DNA of 20,770 nucleotides from an uncultured Muribaculaceae bacterium (GTDB lineage Bacteria > Bacteroidota > Bacteroidia > Bacteroidales > Muribaculaceae), in contig CAJTTA010000038.1 in the NCBI GenBank assembly GCA_910579305.1, forward strand, positions 1 through 20,770, written 5' to 3'. Of the stretch, positions 7,158 to 14,169 are shown piece by piece. Position numbers and translations under genes: made by a program. Numbering within the stretch: the stretch's first letter is position 1; every line of letters begins with the position of its first letter. Under the pieces are notes generated by a model. The model was given only the letters and a program-made list of their open reading frames with translations, did not search any database and was not told where the DNA came from.

Positions 7158-7217
7158 CCTGACGGATTTGTCATGGCGTTCTACAGACGTGCGCTGTCTG
7201 AACTTTCATCCGTCAGG
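7158..7217. repeat. 10-bp perfect inverted repeat with nested hairpin between convergent genes
   Basis: CCTGACGGAT (7158-7167) and ATCCGTCAGG (7208-7217) are perfect inverted copies separated by 40 bp. Inside, CAGAC (7184-7188) pairs with GTCTG (7196-7200) around a 7-nt loop. The first arm abuts the small palindrome GGATATCC (7151-7158). No T-run follows on either strand, so it is not a standard intrinsic terminator. It lies between the convergent TPR gene and recombinase gene, 54 bp from the end of the latter. Confidence 0.7.
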
Positions 7218-7270
7218 AACTTAACCGAATCAGAAAGTACCGGGATCACCTGACACTTCCGCATCATTCT

Positions 7271-8476
7271 TCATATGCTTTTGAGTATTATGGCATTGGC
7301 CTTGTCAACGACAGAATTGTCAAGCGATGCCAGATATATTTGCGTAGTGCTTTCTGAGTCGTGCCCCATCCCCTCACTTATCACGCTGACAGGAATACCC
7401 TTAGCCTTGGCTGCCGAAGCCCAGCTATGGCGGGCGCAGTATAAAGTTATGGGAATCCGCACACCTACCATCCCGGCTATAATCTTAAGGTTATAATTGA
7501 TTCTGCCGGCCATATTACGATAAAATGCGTATTCGTTCACTCCCTTCTTTGTGATGATGGGCAATAGATATTCCGTGTCATTACCGGGATATTTACGCAA
7601 CAGTTGCTGCATCTCTTCAGTCCATGCGATAGTCAACAACTTCCCGGTCTTACGCCGTCTATATGAAATGTATCCATACTTCAGATCGCTTTTCCTAAGA
7701 AATGCCATGTCAATAAAACTCATGCCTCGCATAAAGAAACTCAACATAAACATATCCCGGGCAAATTCCAGATTGGGGTAAGATGATAAATCCAATGCAT
7801 TGATCTTCTTGATATATCGTAGAGGAAGAGCTCTTTTAATCGTCTTGTCGATTCCCGTATAAACGTGGCGGAAAGGAAAACGATCATCGACTACTCCATG
7901 CTCGACTGCGCGGTTATAGACGGCCCGCAATATCCTCATATAAAATGAGATCGTATTTGGGACATTGCCACATGAGCGCAAATAGGCCTCATATCCCTGC
8001 ATTAAATCAGAAGACATGTAATCAAGCATAATATCCTCACCGTCAAGATAGCGCAAGAAGCTACGCATAGCCGCCGTATAGGTTTCTGCCGTGCGGATCT
8101 TGAAGTGATTCTTCATGCGCGTAATCTGTGCCTGCATATAATACACAAAGCTACCTTGCCTGGAAATTCGTTCAAAGTCCTCTATTATCTCGTCAGAACT
8201 ATAATCAATACCAGAATATTCCCTCTTTCTTACTATGGCGCTCAGGCGGTACATGTCATAGCGAATTTTGCTTATGACAGAGCGCACATACTCCTCCCTT
8301 TCAGCATCTCCCATATGCAAGGCAGGCATGCTTTCGCGCATATTCCATTCCCTATTATACACTGTGTGAGGTGTCCAAAGCTGCCTCACCACTCTTTTGT
8401 GGATTACTTGATAATAGATTCTGCCTTCTTTGTCTGCTACTGATGACGGGCGAAATTTTACTTTGATTGATGCCAT
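7271..8476 (-). CDS. Tyrosine recombinase / phage-type integrase, Bacteroidetes type
   Basis: This 401-residue site-specific recombinase has the usual three parts: an N-terminal arm-binding-like region (about 1-100, starting SIKVKFRPS as in many Bacteroidetes integrases), a SAM-like core-binding domain (about 110-205) and a catalytic domain (about 215-395). Catalytic residues visible are Arg250 (FFMRGMSF), Lys276 (RRRKTGK), Arg349 and His350 (YCARHSWAS), His372 (GMGHDS) and the nucleophile Tyr381 (TQIYLASL). The first His of the HxxR box is a Tyr (Tyr346), a variation I believe is common in this group. It stands alone: no excisionase, relaxase, capsid or cargo genes are near, so it may be the relic of an element or an invertase acting on a local inverted repeat. 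It is divergent from the flavodiiron gene and convergent with the TPR gene. Confidence 0.93.
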   Translation of the reverse strand: MASIKVKFRPSSVADKEGRIYYQVIHKRVVRQLWTPHTVYNREWNMRESMPALHMGDAEREEYVRSVISKIRYDMYRLSAIVRKREYSGIDYSSDEIIEDFERISRQGSFVYYMQAQITRMKNHFKIRTAETYTAAMRSFLRYLDGEDIMLDYMSSDLMQGYEAYLRSCGNVPNTISFYMRILRAVYNRAVEHGVVDDRFPFRHVYTGIDKTIKRALPLRYIKKINALDLSSYPNLEFARDMFMLSFFMRGMSFIDMAFLRKSDLKYGYISYRRRKTGKLLTIAWTEEMQQLLRKYPGNDTEYLLPIITKKGVNEYAFYRNMAGRINYNLKIIAGMVGVRIPITLYCARHSWASAAKAKGIPVSVISEGMGHDSESTTQIYLASLDNSVVDKANAIILKSI

Positions 8477-8543
8477 AATATCACAAGTTAGGATTCCTAT
8501 ATATGTATATACTTAGATGTGAATCTTAATGTAAGAAATAGTA

Positions 8544-8575
8544 TTTGTATATCACGAATAAAAGGCTTATCTTTG
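8544..8575 (+). promoter_or_regulatory. Promoter of the flavodiiron-dedA operon
   Basis: TTTG (8544-8547), a 20-nt spacer and TATCTTTG (8568-8575) fit the Bacteroidetes -33/-7 consensus exactly. The start point would be near 8582, giving a leader of about 43 nt before the ATG at 8625. Confidence 0.8.
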
Positions 8576-8588
8576 CAGTGAAAAAAAC

Positions 8589-8603
8589 AGGTGGATTCCA
8601 CCT
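8589..8603 (+). promoter_or_regulatory. Small hairpin in the flavodiiron gene leader
   Basis: AGGTGG (8589-8594) and CCACCT (8598-8603) form a perfect 6-bp stem with a 3-nt loop, starting about 7 nt after the inferred transcription start. It could stabilise the 5' end of the mRNA or be a repressor-binding site; the sequence alone does not decide. Confidence 0.4.
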
Positions 8604-8624
8604 TCAAATGCTTTGTTTCCAAAT

Positions 8625-9818
8625 ATGCAAATCACTGACAGCGTTATTTATATGGGAGTGGATGACCACACCACTACCCTTTTCGAATCTCTGTGGCCGC
8701 TTCCGGCCGGAGTTAGTTATAATTCCTATCTTGTAAAAGGAGAAGCCACAGCTCTGATAGATACAGCCGAAATACACACCTTGCCGGAATTTCTCGCCCG
8801 GCTCAGGCAGCATGACGTAAATAAAATCGATTACCTTGTTGTCAATCATATGGAACCGGATCATTCCGGCCTTATTCCGGAATTAAAGCTACTATATCCA
8901 GACATGAAGATAGTGGGAAATGCCCTCACTGTCAATATGATCAACGGATACTACGGAATATCGGACAGCGAATCCTTCCTGATAGTGAAAGATGGCGACA
9001 CCCTTAATCTTGGCAAAGGACGTGTGCTCTCTTTCCACACCGTGCCAATGGTGCACTGGCCTGAGACAATGGTGACATATCTGGCTTGCGAGCAACTGTT
9101 GTTCTCCGGAGATGCGTTCGGCACATTTGGAGCCATGAATGGCGCAGTATCCGACACAATGATAGGCGATGCAGATATTTACTTCCGTGAAATGCGTCGA
9201 TATTACGCCTGCATTGTCGCAAAATATGCAACTCCAGTGCAGAACGCCCTTGCCAAACTTGGATCCTTACCTCTGAAGTATATATGTTCCACTCATGGCC
9301 CGGTGTGGTGTGAGCAAGTGCACCGCGTCATAGAAGAATATGACAGATTGAGCCGAAATGTCACAGAGCCTGGTGCAGTTATAGTCTACGGATCCATGTA
9401 TGGTAACACTGCTCAAATGGCAGAAATCATAGCTTCCCGTCTATCAGAAAAAGGGGTCGACAAAATTAAAGTATACAATGCCGCGACTACTGATCTCAGC
9501 TTTATACTCGCCGACATCTGGAAGTATAATGGTTTGATAATCGGAGCTCCTACCTACAATGCGTCAATCTTCCCTCCTGTCAGGAATCTGCTGGAAGCAT
9601 TGAAGTTACGAGGCCTCAAGCACCATGTGGCCGGAGCCTTCGGCAGCTTTACATGGGCCTCTGTAGCTTGCCGGCAGATCGCAGACGCCCTCACGGATAT
9701 GGGCCTCGACCTTACGGGTGAGCCTGTTGAAATGAAAATGTCGTTGACACCTGAGACAGAGTCAAAGCTTCGTGCCATGGCTGATGCCATAGCAGCTAAA
9801 ATAGTGAAGTCGGTATGA
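8625..9818 (+). CDS. fprA: Flavodiiron protein (A-type, O2/NO reductase)
   Basis: Flavodiiron proteins reduce oxygen to water or nitric oxide to nitrous oxide, protecting anaerobes. The 397-residue product is the basic two-domain form. The metallo-beta-lactamase-like domain (about 1-245) has the diiron ligands His75, Glu77, Asp79 (NHMEPDHSG), His144 (HWPETM), Asp163 (FSGDAFG) and His224 (CSTHGP), all intact. The flavodoxin domain (about 250-395) has the FMN phosphate loop YGSMYGNTAQMAE (254-266) and the later GAPTYN stretch. No fused rubredoxin or flavin reductase domain is present, so electrons must come from a separate protein. ATG 8625 fits the family start (MQITDSVIYMG); a TTG at 8613 is less likely. 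Its stop codon overlaps the dedA ATG (ATGA). The substrate preference (O2 or NO) cannot be read from the sequence. Confidence 0.95.
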   Translation: MQITDSVIYMGVDDHTTTLFESLWPLPAGVSYNSYLVKGEATALIDTAEIHTLPEFLARLRQHDVNKIDYLVVNHMEPDHSGLIPELKLLYPDMKIVGNALTVNMINGYYGISDSESFLIVKDGDTLNLGKGRVLSFHTVPMVHWPETMVTYLACEQLLFSGDAFGTFGAMNGAVSDTMIGDADIYFREMRRYYACIVAKYATPVQNALAKLGSLPLKYICSTHGPVWCEQVHRVIEEYDRLSRNVTEPGAVIVYGSMYGNTAQMAEIIASRLSEKGVDKIKVYNAATTDLSFILADIWKYNGLIIGAPTYNASIFPPVRNLLEALKLRGLKHHVAGAFGSFTWASVACRQIADALTDMGLDLTGEPVEMKMSLTPETESKLRAMADAIAAKIVKSV

Positions 9819-10498
9819 TTTTAACATTATTGGCAGCGATGCCTACCGCAGCCGACATATTTGGATTCTTTATCGAGCATGCCTCCTATGCATTTGTATT
9901 CCTGTTCATGGTGATAGAAAGCTCCTTTATCCCATTTCCTTCGGAAGTAGTCGTGCCGCCTGCAGTATATCTTGCATGCGCCGATCTTGGGGGTGGAGAG
10001 GCAATGGAACCTTGGCTTGTAGTGATATGCGCAACAGCAGGGGCTCTCGTGGGCGCTTACATAAATTATTATATGGCGCTATGGGTAGGGCGTCCCATAG
10101 TATACAAATTTGCCGAATCTAAACTCGGACATGCATGCCTCATTGACCGGGCCAAAGTAGAAAAAGCAGAAATGTATTTTGACAAGCATGGAGCCATCTC
10201 TACTTTTATCGGACGCCTGATTCCAGCTATTCGTCAGTTGATAAGTATTCCCGCAGGAATCTCACGCATGAATCTGGGGGTATTCACTATATTCACGACA
10301 CTTGGCGCGCTTGTATGGAACATTGTGCTCGCTTTGCTCGGGTGGTGGCTATCCACCACCGTGCCTCCTGAGAATTTGCTCACGGCTGTAGAAAAATACA
10401 ACAGTTATCTCACCTGGGGCGGCCTCACTCTCGGAGTGGTATGCGTAATGATAATAATACGCAACATCTTAAAGAAGCGTCCGGCATCAGTTAACTGA
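9815..10498 (+). CDS. DedA family membrane protein
   Basis: The 227-residue protein is an integral inner-membrane protein of the DedA/VTT family, members of which move or flip lipid carriers such as undecaprenyl phosphate. Family signatures are ESSFIPFPSE (35-44), with the re-entrant-loop Pro and acidic residues, and GRLIPAIRQLISIPAGISRM (about 133-152), with the conserved Arg134, Pro137, Arg140 and the IPAG turn. Hydrophobic segments follow at roughly 20-50, 68-92, 150-180 and 195-218. It overlaps the flavodiiron stop codon by 4 nt, so it is coupled to an oxygen/NO detoxification gene; whether they cooperate is not known. Substrate is not readable from the sequence. Confidence 0.93.
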   Translation: MILTLLAAMPTAADIFGFFIEHASYAFVFLFMVIESSFIPFPSEVVVPPAVYLACADLGGGEAMEPWLVVICATAGALVGAYINYYMALWVGRPIVYKFAESKLGHACLIDRAKVEKAEMYFDKHGAISTFIGRLIPAIRQLISIPAGISRMNLGVFTIFTTLGALVWNIVLALLGWWLSTTVPPENLLTAVEKYNSYLTWGGLTLGVVCVMIIIRNILKKRPASVN

Positions 10499-10499
10499 T
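10486..10499. repeat. 14-bp perfect palindrome at the end of dedA
   Basis: ATCAGTTAACTGAT is fully self-complementary and contains the dedA stop codon (10496-10498). It lies about 40 bp upstream of rpe, a place where an operator could sit, but an isolated palindrome of this size may be chance. Confidence 0.3.
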
Positions 10500-10538
10500 A
10501 TTCGATCAATTATACCCATAACTTAAAACTATTACTTC

Positions 10539-11186
10539 ATGAAAGTATCACCCTCACTCCTTTCTGCAGATTTTGCATGTCTCCGTCCTGATATTGATAT
10601 GATCAACAATTCCGAGGCCGATTATCTTCACCTCGATGTAATGGATGGTGTCTTTGTTCCTAACATTTCATTCGGCTTTCCGGTAATGCAGGCAGTCGCA
10701 CGACAATGTTCGAGGCCTCTTGACGTGCATCTTATGATTGTCAATCCGGATAAATGGATCAACCAGGTGAGAGATCTTGGTGCGGAAATCATGAATGTAC
10801 ACCAGGAGGCCTGTCCGCAGCTCCATTCTGTCGTGCAGCGCATCCATGCAGCAGGAATGAAGGCCGGAGTGACCATTAATCCGGCTACTCCGGTCAATAC
10901 TCTTGTTGATATTGTGGAGGACGTCGATTTGGTGCTGATCATGTCGGTAAACCCCGGATTTGGAGGTCAGAAGTTTATACCGCATGCAGTGGAAAAGGTG
11001 CGACAATTGCGCAATCTTATAGACTCAACCGGCTCAAAAGCTCTGATAGAGGTGGATGGCGGCGTCAATTTGTCTACCGGCGCAGAACTCGCAAAGGCCG
11101 GTGCAGACATATTGGTGGCAGGAAGCTTCGTGTTTGGAGCGGAAGATCCCGCTGCCACCATAAAGAAGCTTAAAGAATTAAAATGA
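10539..11186 (+). CDS. rpe: Ribulose-phosphate 3-epimerase
   Basis: The enzyme interconverts D-ribulose 5-phosphate and D-xylulose 5-phosphate in the pentose phosphate pathway. The 215-residue TIM-barrel protein has all family landmarks: PSLLSADFACL (5-15); LHLDVMDGVFVPNISFG (31-47) with the metal-binding His and catalytic Asp; VHLMIVNP; IMSVNPGFGGQKFI (about 133-146) with the phosphate loop; and EVDGGVN (about 172-178) with the second catalytic Asp. Length is typical. It is the first gene of a run that continues with the ABC pair; its TGA overlaps the ABC ATPase ATG (ATGA). I see no strong -33/-7 promoter in the 40 bp upstream. Confidence 0.96.
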   Translation: MKVSPSLLSADFACLRPDIDMINNSEADYLHLDVMDGVFVPNISFGFPVMQAVARQCSRPLDVHLMIVNPDKWINQVRDLGAEIMNVHQEACPQLHSVVQRIHAAGMKAGVTINPATPVNTLVDIVEDVDLVLIMSVNPGFGGQKFIPHAVEKVRQLRNLIDSTGSKALIEVDGGVNLSTGAELAKAGADILVAGSFVFGAEDPAATIKKLKELK

Positions 11187-12130
11187 ATATACTTGAAATC
11201 CAAGGCTTAGTCAAGCGCTACGGCAATCATTTGGCTCTCGACGGAATAAATCTTCAGGTTCCGTCAGGATCAGTCTTCGGTCTTCTCGGGCCTAATGGCG
11301 CCGGAAAGACCACATTGCTGCGCATAATAAACTCTATTCTGGTAAGTGATTCCGGCTCAGTCACTATCGATGGGAATCCGGCGTCGCTTGATATTACCTC
11401 AAAGATTCTTGGATATATGCCTGAAGAGCGAGGCTTGTATCCCAAAATGCGGGTTGATGAACAAATCATGTATTTCGGCAAACTTAAAGGTGCCGAAATT
11501 GATGCTCTGCGCCATACCATGCAGGAATACATGGATATATTCAATATCGCAGAGCAAGACCGACATCGTAAGGTAGAGGAATTATCCAAGGGAAACCAGC
11601 AGAAGGTGCAGATTATAGCCACCCTGGTGCATGAGCCTAAACTAATTATTCTTGATGAGCCTTTTTCCGGATTTGACCCCATCAACGGGCAACTTCTGCA
11701 AAGCCTCATAGAAAGACTCCGAGAGAAAGGGAGCACTATAATCCTCTCCTCTCACAATATGTCGGCCATTGAAGAAATGTGCACTCATATAGCTCTCATA
11801 AACAAGGGACGCCTCTTGCTTTCGGGAGAGTTGGAAGAGATCAAAGAAAAGCACCGGAACGGATGTCTTATACTGTGTACGGCCAATCCGCTGAATCTAC
11901 CGCTGGCCATGGATTCAGGCCTTATCGAAACTATCACACCATATACCGGCTATGTAAGAAGAAAAGCTCACGCCTATGCAATAATGCCCCGACAAGGTGT
12001 GAACAACAATGATATTCTGAATGCTGTATCGATTCAGGCATCAATAGTGGCATTTGAAGAATTACTCCCGTCTCTCTCTGAACTTTTCATCTCTTATACA
12101 CGCTCGGCAACGCCTACTCACAATGCATAA
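11183..12130 (+). CDS. ABC transporter ATP-binding protein (ABC-2 exporter, NatA-like)
   Basis: This 315-residue cytoplasmic ATPase powers the permease encoded next. It shows Walker A GPNGAGKTT (36-44), the Q-loop region near YMPEERGLYPKM, the ABC signature in the variant form LSKGNQQKVQ (about 134-143), Walker B LIILDEPFSGFDP (about 154-166) and the H-loop SSHNM (about 190). The C-terminal 90 residues resemble the extra domain (DUF4162 type) found in NatA/CcmA-like ATPases. The ATG overlaps rpe's stop codon, and its last 8 nt overlap the permease start, so the three genes are tightly coupled. The substrate cannot be read from the sequence; NatA-like systems export ions, peptides or drugs. 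Confidence 0.93.
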   Translation: MNILEIQGLVKRYGNHLALDGINLQVPSGSVFGLLGPNGAGKTTLLRIINSILVSDSGSVTIDGNPASLDITSKILGYMPEERGLYPKMRVDEQIMYFGKLKGAEIDALRHTMQEYMDIFNIAEQDRHRKVEELSKGNQQKVQIIATLVHEPKLIILDEPFSGFDPINGQLLQSLIERLREKGSTIILSSHNMSAIEEMCTHIALINKGRLLLSGELEEIKEKHRNGCLILCTANPLNLPLAMDSGLIETITPYTGYVRRKAHAYAIMPRQGVNNNDILNAVSIQASIVAFEELLPSLSELFISYTRSATPTHNA

Positions 12131-13013
12131 ACTCTGGACTATAATATCGGCGGAATATCGCCTTGAAGTCAGAAGCAAATCATTCTGGCTCACAACATTA
12201 CTATTCCCTGTATTCATCATAGGTTTAGGTGGGCTTGTAGCATATCTGAGTGCTGAAAGCGATGCCATGAAAGCGGCTGGAGAAATGGCTCCTCACGCAA
12301 ATGAAATGACCGGCATACAGGCTCTCGGCATGATGGGAGGTATGTTTCTTACCCTATTTGTAATCATGTATGGCAGCATGATTTTCAATAAGGTAAAGGC
12401 TGAAAAGACCAATCGCATAGTAGAGGTGCTTGTATCCTGTGTGTCGGGACGCTCTCTAATGTTTGCTAAAGTGATCAGCGTGGCATTCGTAGGTCTAACT
12501 CAGATATTTGTCTGGTCACTCTTCATCGTAGGAGGCGTTATCGCCTTATTATTGCTTGCGCCGGGTGATTTCGACATGGCCGCAATATGGGATATCCGCG
12601 TGCTTAAAGCGTTATTGTTCTCCCTGCTGTTCTTTGCAGGAGGCTTCTCCTTCTATGGAGCATTATTTGCAGTGGCAGGAGCCCTTACTGACCGTAATAA
12701 TGAAAATCAGGGCTATCTGTCAATACTGATGATGCTTCTTATGGTAAGCTTCTATCTGGGAATGTTTGCTGTCGACAACACTGGAGCTTTGGCTACATTC
12801 TGCTTCTATCTTCCATTCACCAGTCCCACTGTAGCAACAGTGCAGACCATTTCCGCTGTGCCATGGTATTATGGCATGCTATCACTAATAATACTTTATG
12901 CCTCTGCGGCTGTAACCCTAATTTTTGCCGGTAAGGTATATACTTCTGCAATACTCTTAAACGGGAAAAAATTATCTCCTCGTGATATAATCGTTTTTCT
13001 TAAGGCCAAGTAA
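12123..13013 (+). CDS. ABC-2 type transporter permease, short form
   Basis: The 296-residue membrane protein is the partner of the ATPase just upstream. A first membrane helix (about 18-40) is preceded by the amphipathic EYRLEVRSKSFWLTT typical of NatB/YhaP-like permeases. The coupling-helix region VKAEKTNRIVEVLVSCVSG (roughly 90-108) follows the second helix, and at least four further hydrophobic segments extend to about 285. The loop between helices 1 and 2 is only about 35 residues, whereas many NatB-type permeases carry a large extracytoplasmic domain there. The ATG at 12123 (8-nt overlap with the ATPase stop) is preferred; a start at 12054 would add 23 residues read out of frame through the ATPase gene. 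Substrate unknown. Confidence 0.9.
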   Translation: MHKLWTIISAEYRLEVRSKSFWLTTLLFPVFIIGLGGLVAYLSAESDAMKAAGEMAPHANEMTGIQALGMMGGMFLTLFVIMYGSMIFNKVKAEKTNRIVEVLVSCVSGRSLMFAKVISVAFVGLTQIFVWSLFIVGGVIALLLLAPGDFDMAAIWDIRVLKALLFSLLFFAGGFSFYGALFAVAGALTDRNNENQGYLSILMMLLMVSFYLGMFAVDNTGALATFCFYLPFTSPTVATVQTISAVPWYYGMLSLIILYASAAVTLIFAGKVYTSAILLNGKKLSPRDIIVFLKAK

Positions 13014-13021
13014 AAAGATAC

Positions 13022-14152
13022 ATGAAATTTACAGTTGAAGCCAACACGCCAGGTAGCGCCGCTCGAGCCGGAAAATTCATCACAGATCACGGCTCTGTTC
13101 TCACTCCTATCTTTATGCCCGTAGGCACAATAGGCAGTGTCAAGGGTGTGCACATGCGTGAATTGAGGGATGATATAAACGCTCAGATTATTTTGGGCAA
13201 TACATATCATCTATATCTCAGACCTGGTCTCGATATCCTTGAGCGCGCCGGAGGGCTGCACAAATTCAATGGTTGGGAACGCCCGATATTGACAGACAGC
13301 GGAGGCTTTCAGGTATTCAGCCTGAGTGGCATCCGCAAGCTCACAGAAGAGGGCGCCCACTTCCGCAGCCACATTGATGGGTCTAAACATCTGTTTACGC
13401 CGGAAGGCGTAGTGGATATTGAGCGCACTATAGGAGCCGACATCATGATGGCTCTTGATGAGTGCACTCCGGGTACAGCTGATTATGCATATGCCCGCAA
13501 GAGTCTGGATCTTACCCTGAGATGGTTGCAGCGCGGATGGGATCGGTATAAATCTACAGAAGGCAAATACGGATATTATCAAAGCTACTTTCCTATAGTG
13601 CAGGGATGTGTGTATCCCGATCTGCGTCGCGAAGCTGCACAGAGAGTCGCCGAATATGAAGCCGACGGAAATGCAATCGGAGGTCTCGCCGTGGGTGAAC
13701 CGGTAGAACAGATGTATGAGATGATAGAGGTGGTAAATGAGATTCTGCCTCAGGACAAGCCTCGCTATCTTATGGGCGTGGGGACACCAGCCAATTTGCT
13801 GGAAGGCATTGACCGGGGAGTAGACATGTTTGACTGCGTAATGCCTACACGCAACGGTCGCAACGGCATGATCTTTACACGCAATGGCATCATGAATATG
13901 CGTAATCTTAAATGGGCCAATGACTTCTCCCCACTGGATGAGGGTGGAGCTTCATGGGTGGATGAAGCATACTCACGAGCTTACGTACGTCATCTCTTTG
14001 TGAGCGGTGAACTGCTTGCCATGCAGATCGCCTCTATTCATAATCTGGCATTTTATCTGTGGCTTGTAGGAGAAGCGCGCAAACATATCTTGCAAGGCGA
14101 CTTTGCCACATGGAAGCCTGCTATGCTTGAAAACGTTACACGACGACTATAA
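13022..14152 (+). CDS. tgt: tRNA-guanine transglycosylase (queuine/preQ1 tRNA-ribosyltransferase)
   Basis: Tgt exchanges G34 of tRNAs with GUN anticodons (Asp, Asn, His, Tyr) for preQ1, the step after QueF. The 376-residue TIM barrel has TPIFMPVGTIGSVKG (28-42), the substrate-binding and general-acid/base motif TDSGGFQVFSL (91-101, Asp92), GGLAVGEP, and the nucleophile Asp271 in FDCVMPTRNGRNG. In classical bacterial Tgt a zinc site CxCxxC...H follows near the C-terminus. Here the aligned positions are Gly309, Ser311 and Asp314, while the His is kept (His340 in SIHN, at the correct spacing of 26). The enzyme therefore lacks three of four zinc ligands, with the surrounding fold (AYSRAYVRHLF) intact. 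It starts 8 nt after the permease and is followed 17 nt later by the LptF/G-like gene. Confidence 0.95.
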   Translation: MKFTVEANTPGSAARAGKFITDHGSVLTPIFMPVGTIGSVKGVHMRELRDDINAQIILGNTYHLYLRPGLDILERAGGLHKFNGWERPILTDSGGFQVFSLSGIRKLTEEGAHFRSHIDGSKHLFTPEGVVDIERTIGADIMMALDECTPGTADYAYARKSLDLTLRWLQRGWDRYKSTEGKYGYYQSYFPIVQGCVYPDLRREAAQRVAEYEADGNAIGGLAVGEPVEQMYEMIEVVNEILPQDKPRYLMGVGTPANLLEGIDRGVDMFDCVMPTRNGRNGMIFTRNGIMNMRNLKWANDFSPLDEGGASWVDEAYSRAYVRHLFVSGELLAMQIASIHNLAFYLWLVGEARKHILQGDFATWKPAMLENVTRRL

Positions 14153-14169
14153 ATTAAGACTTTAAGGAA

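Noticed and set aside
7130..7270. Possible tRNA or attachment target beside the recombinase
   Set aside because: No cloverleaf, T-loop or CCA-adjacent acceptor pattern could be built, and no direct repeat was found at the two flanks of the recombinase gene.
11254..11736. A 160-codon minus-strand frame opposite the ABC ATPase gene
   Set aside because: It is the mirror of a clear coding gene, has Ser/Arg/Cys-rich low-information sequence and no promoter or family feature.
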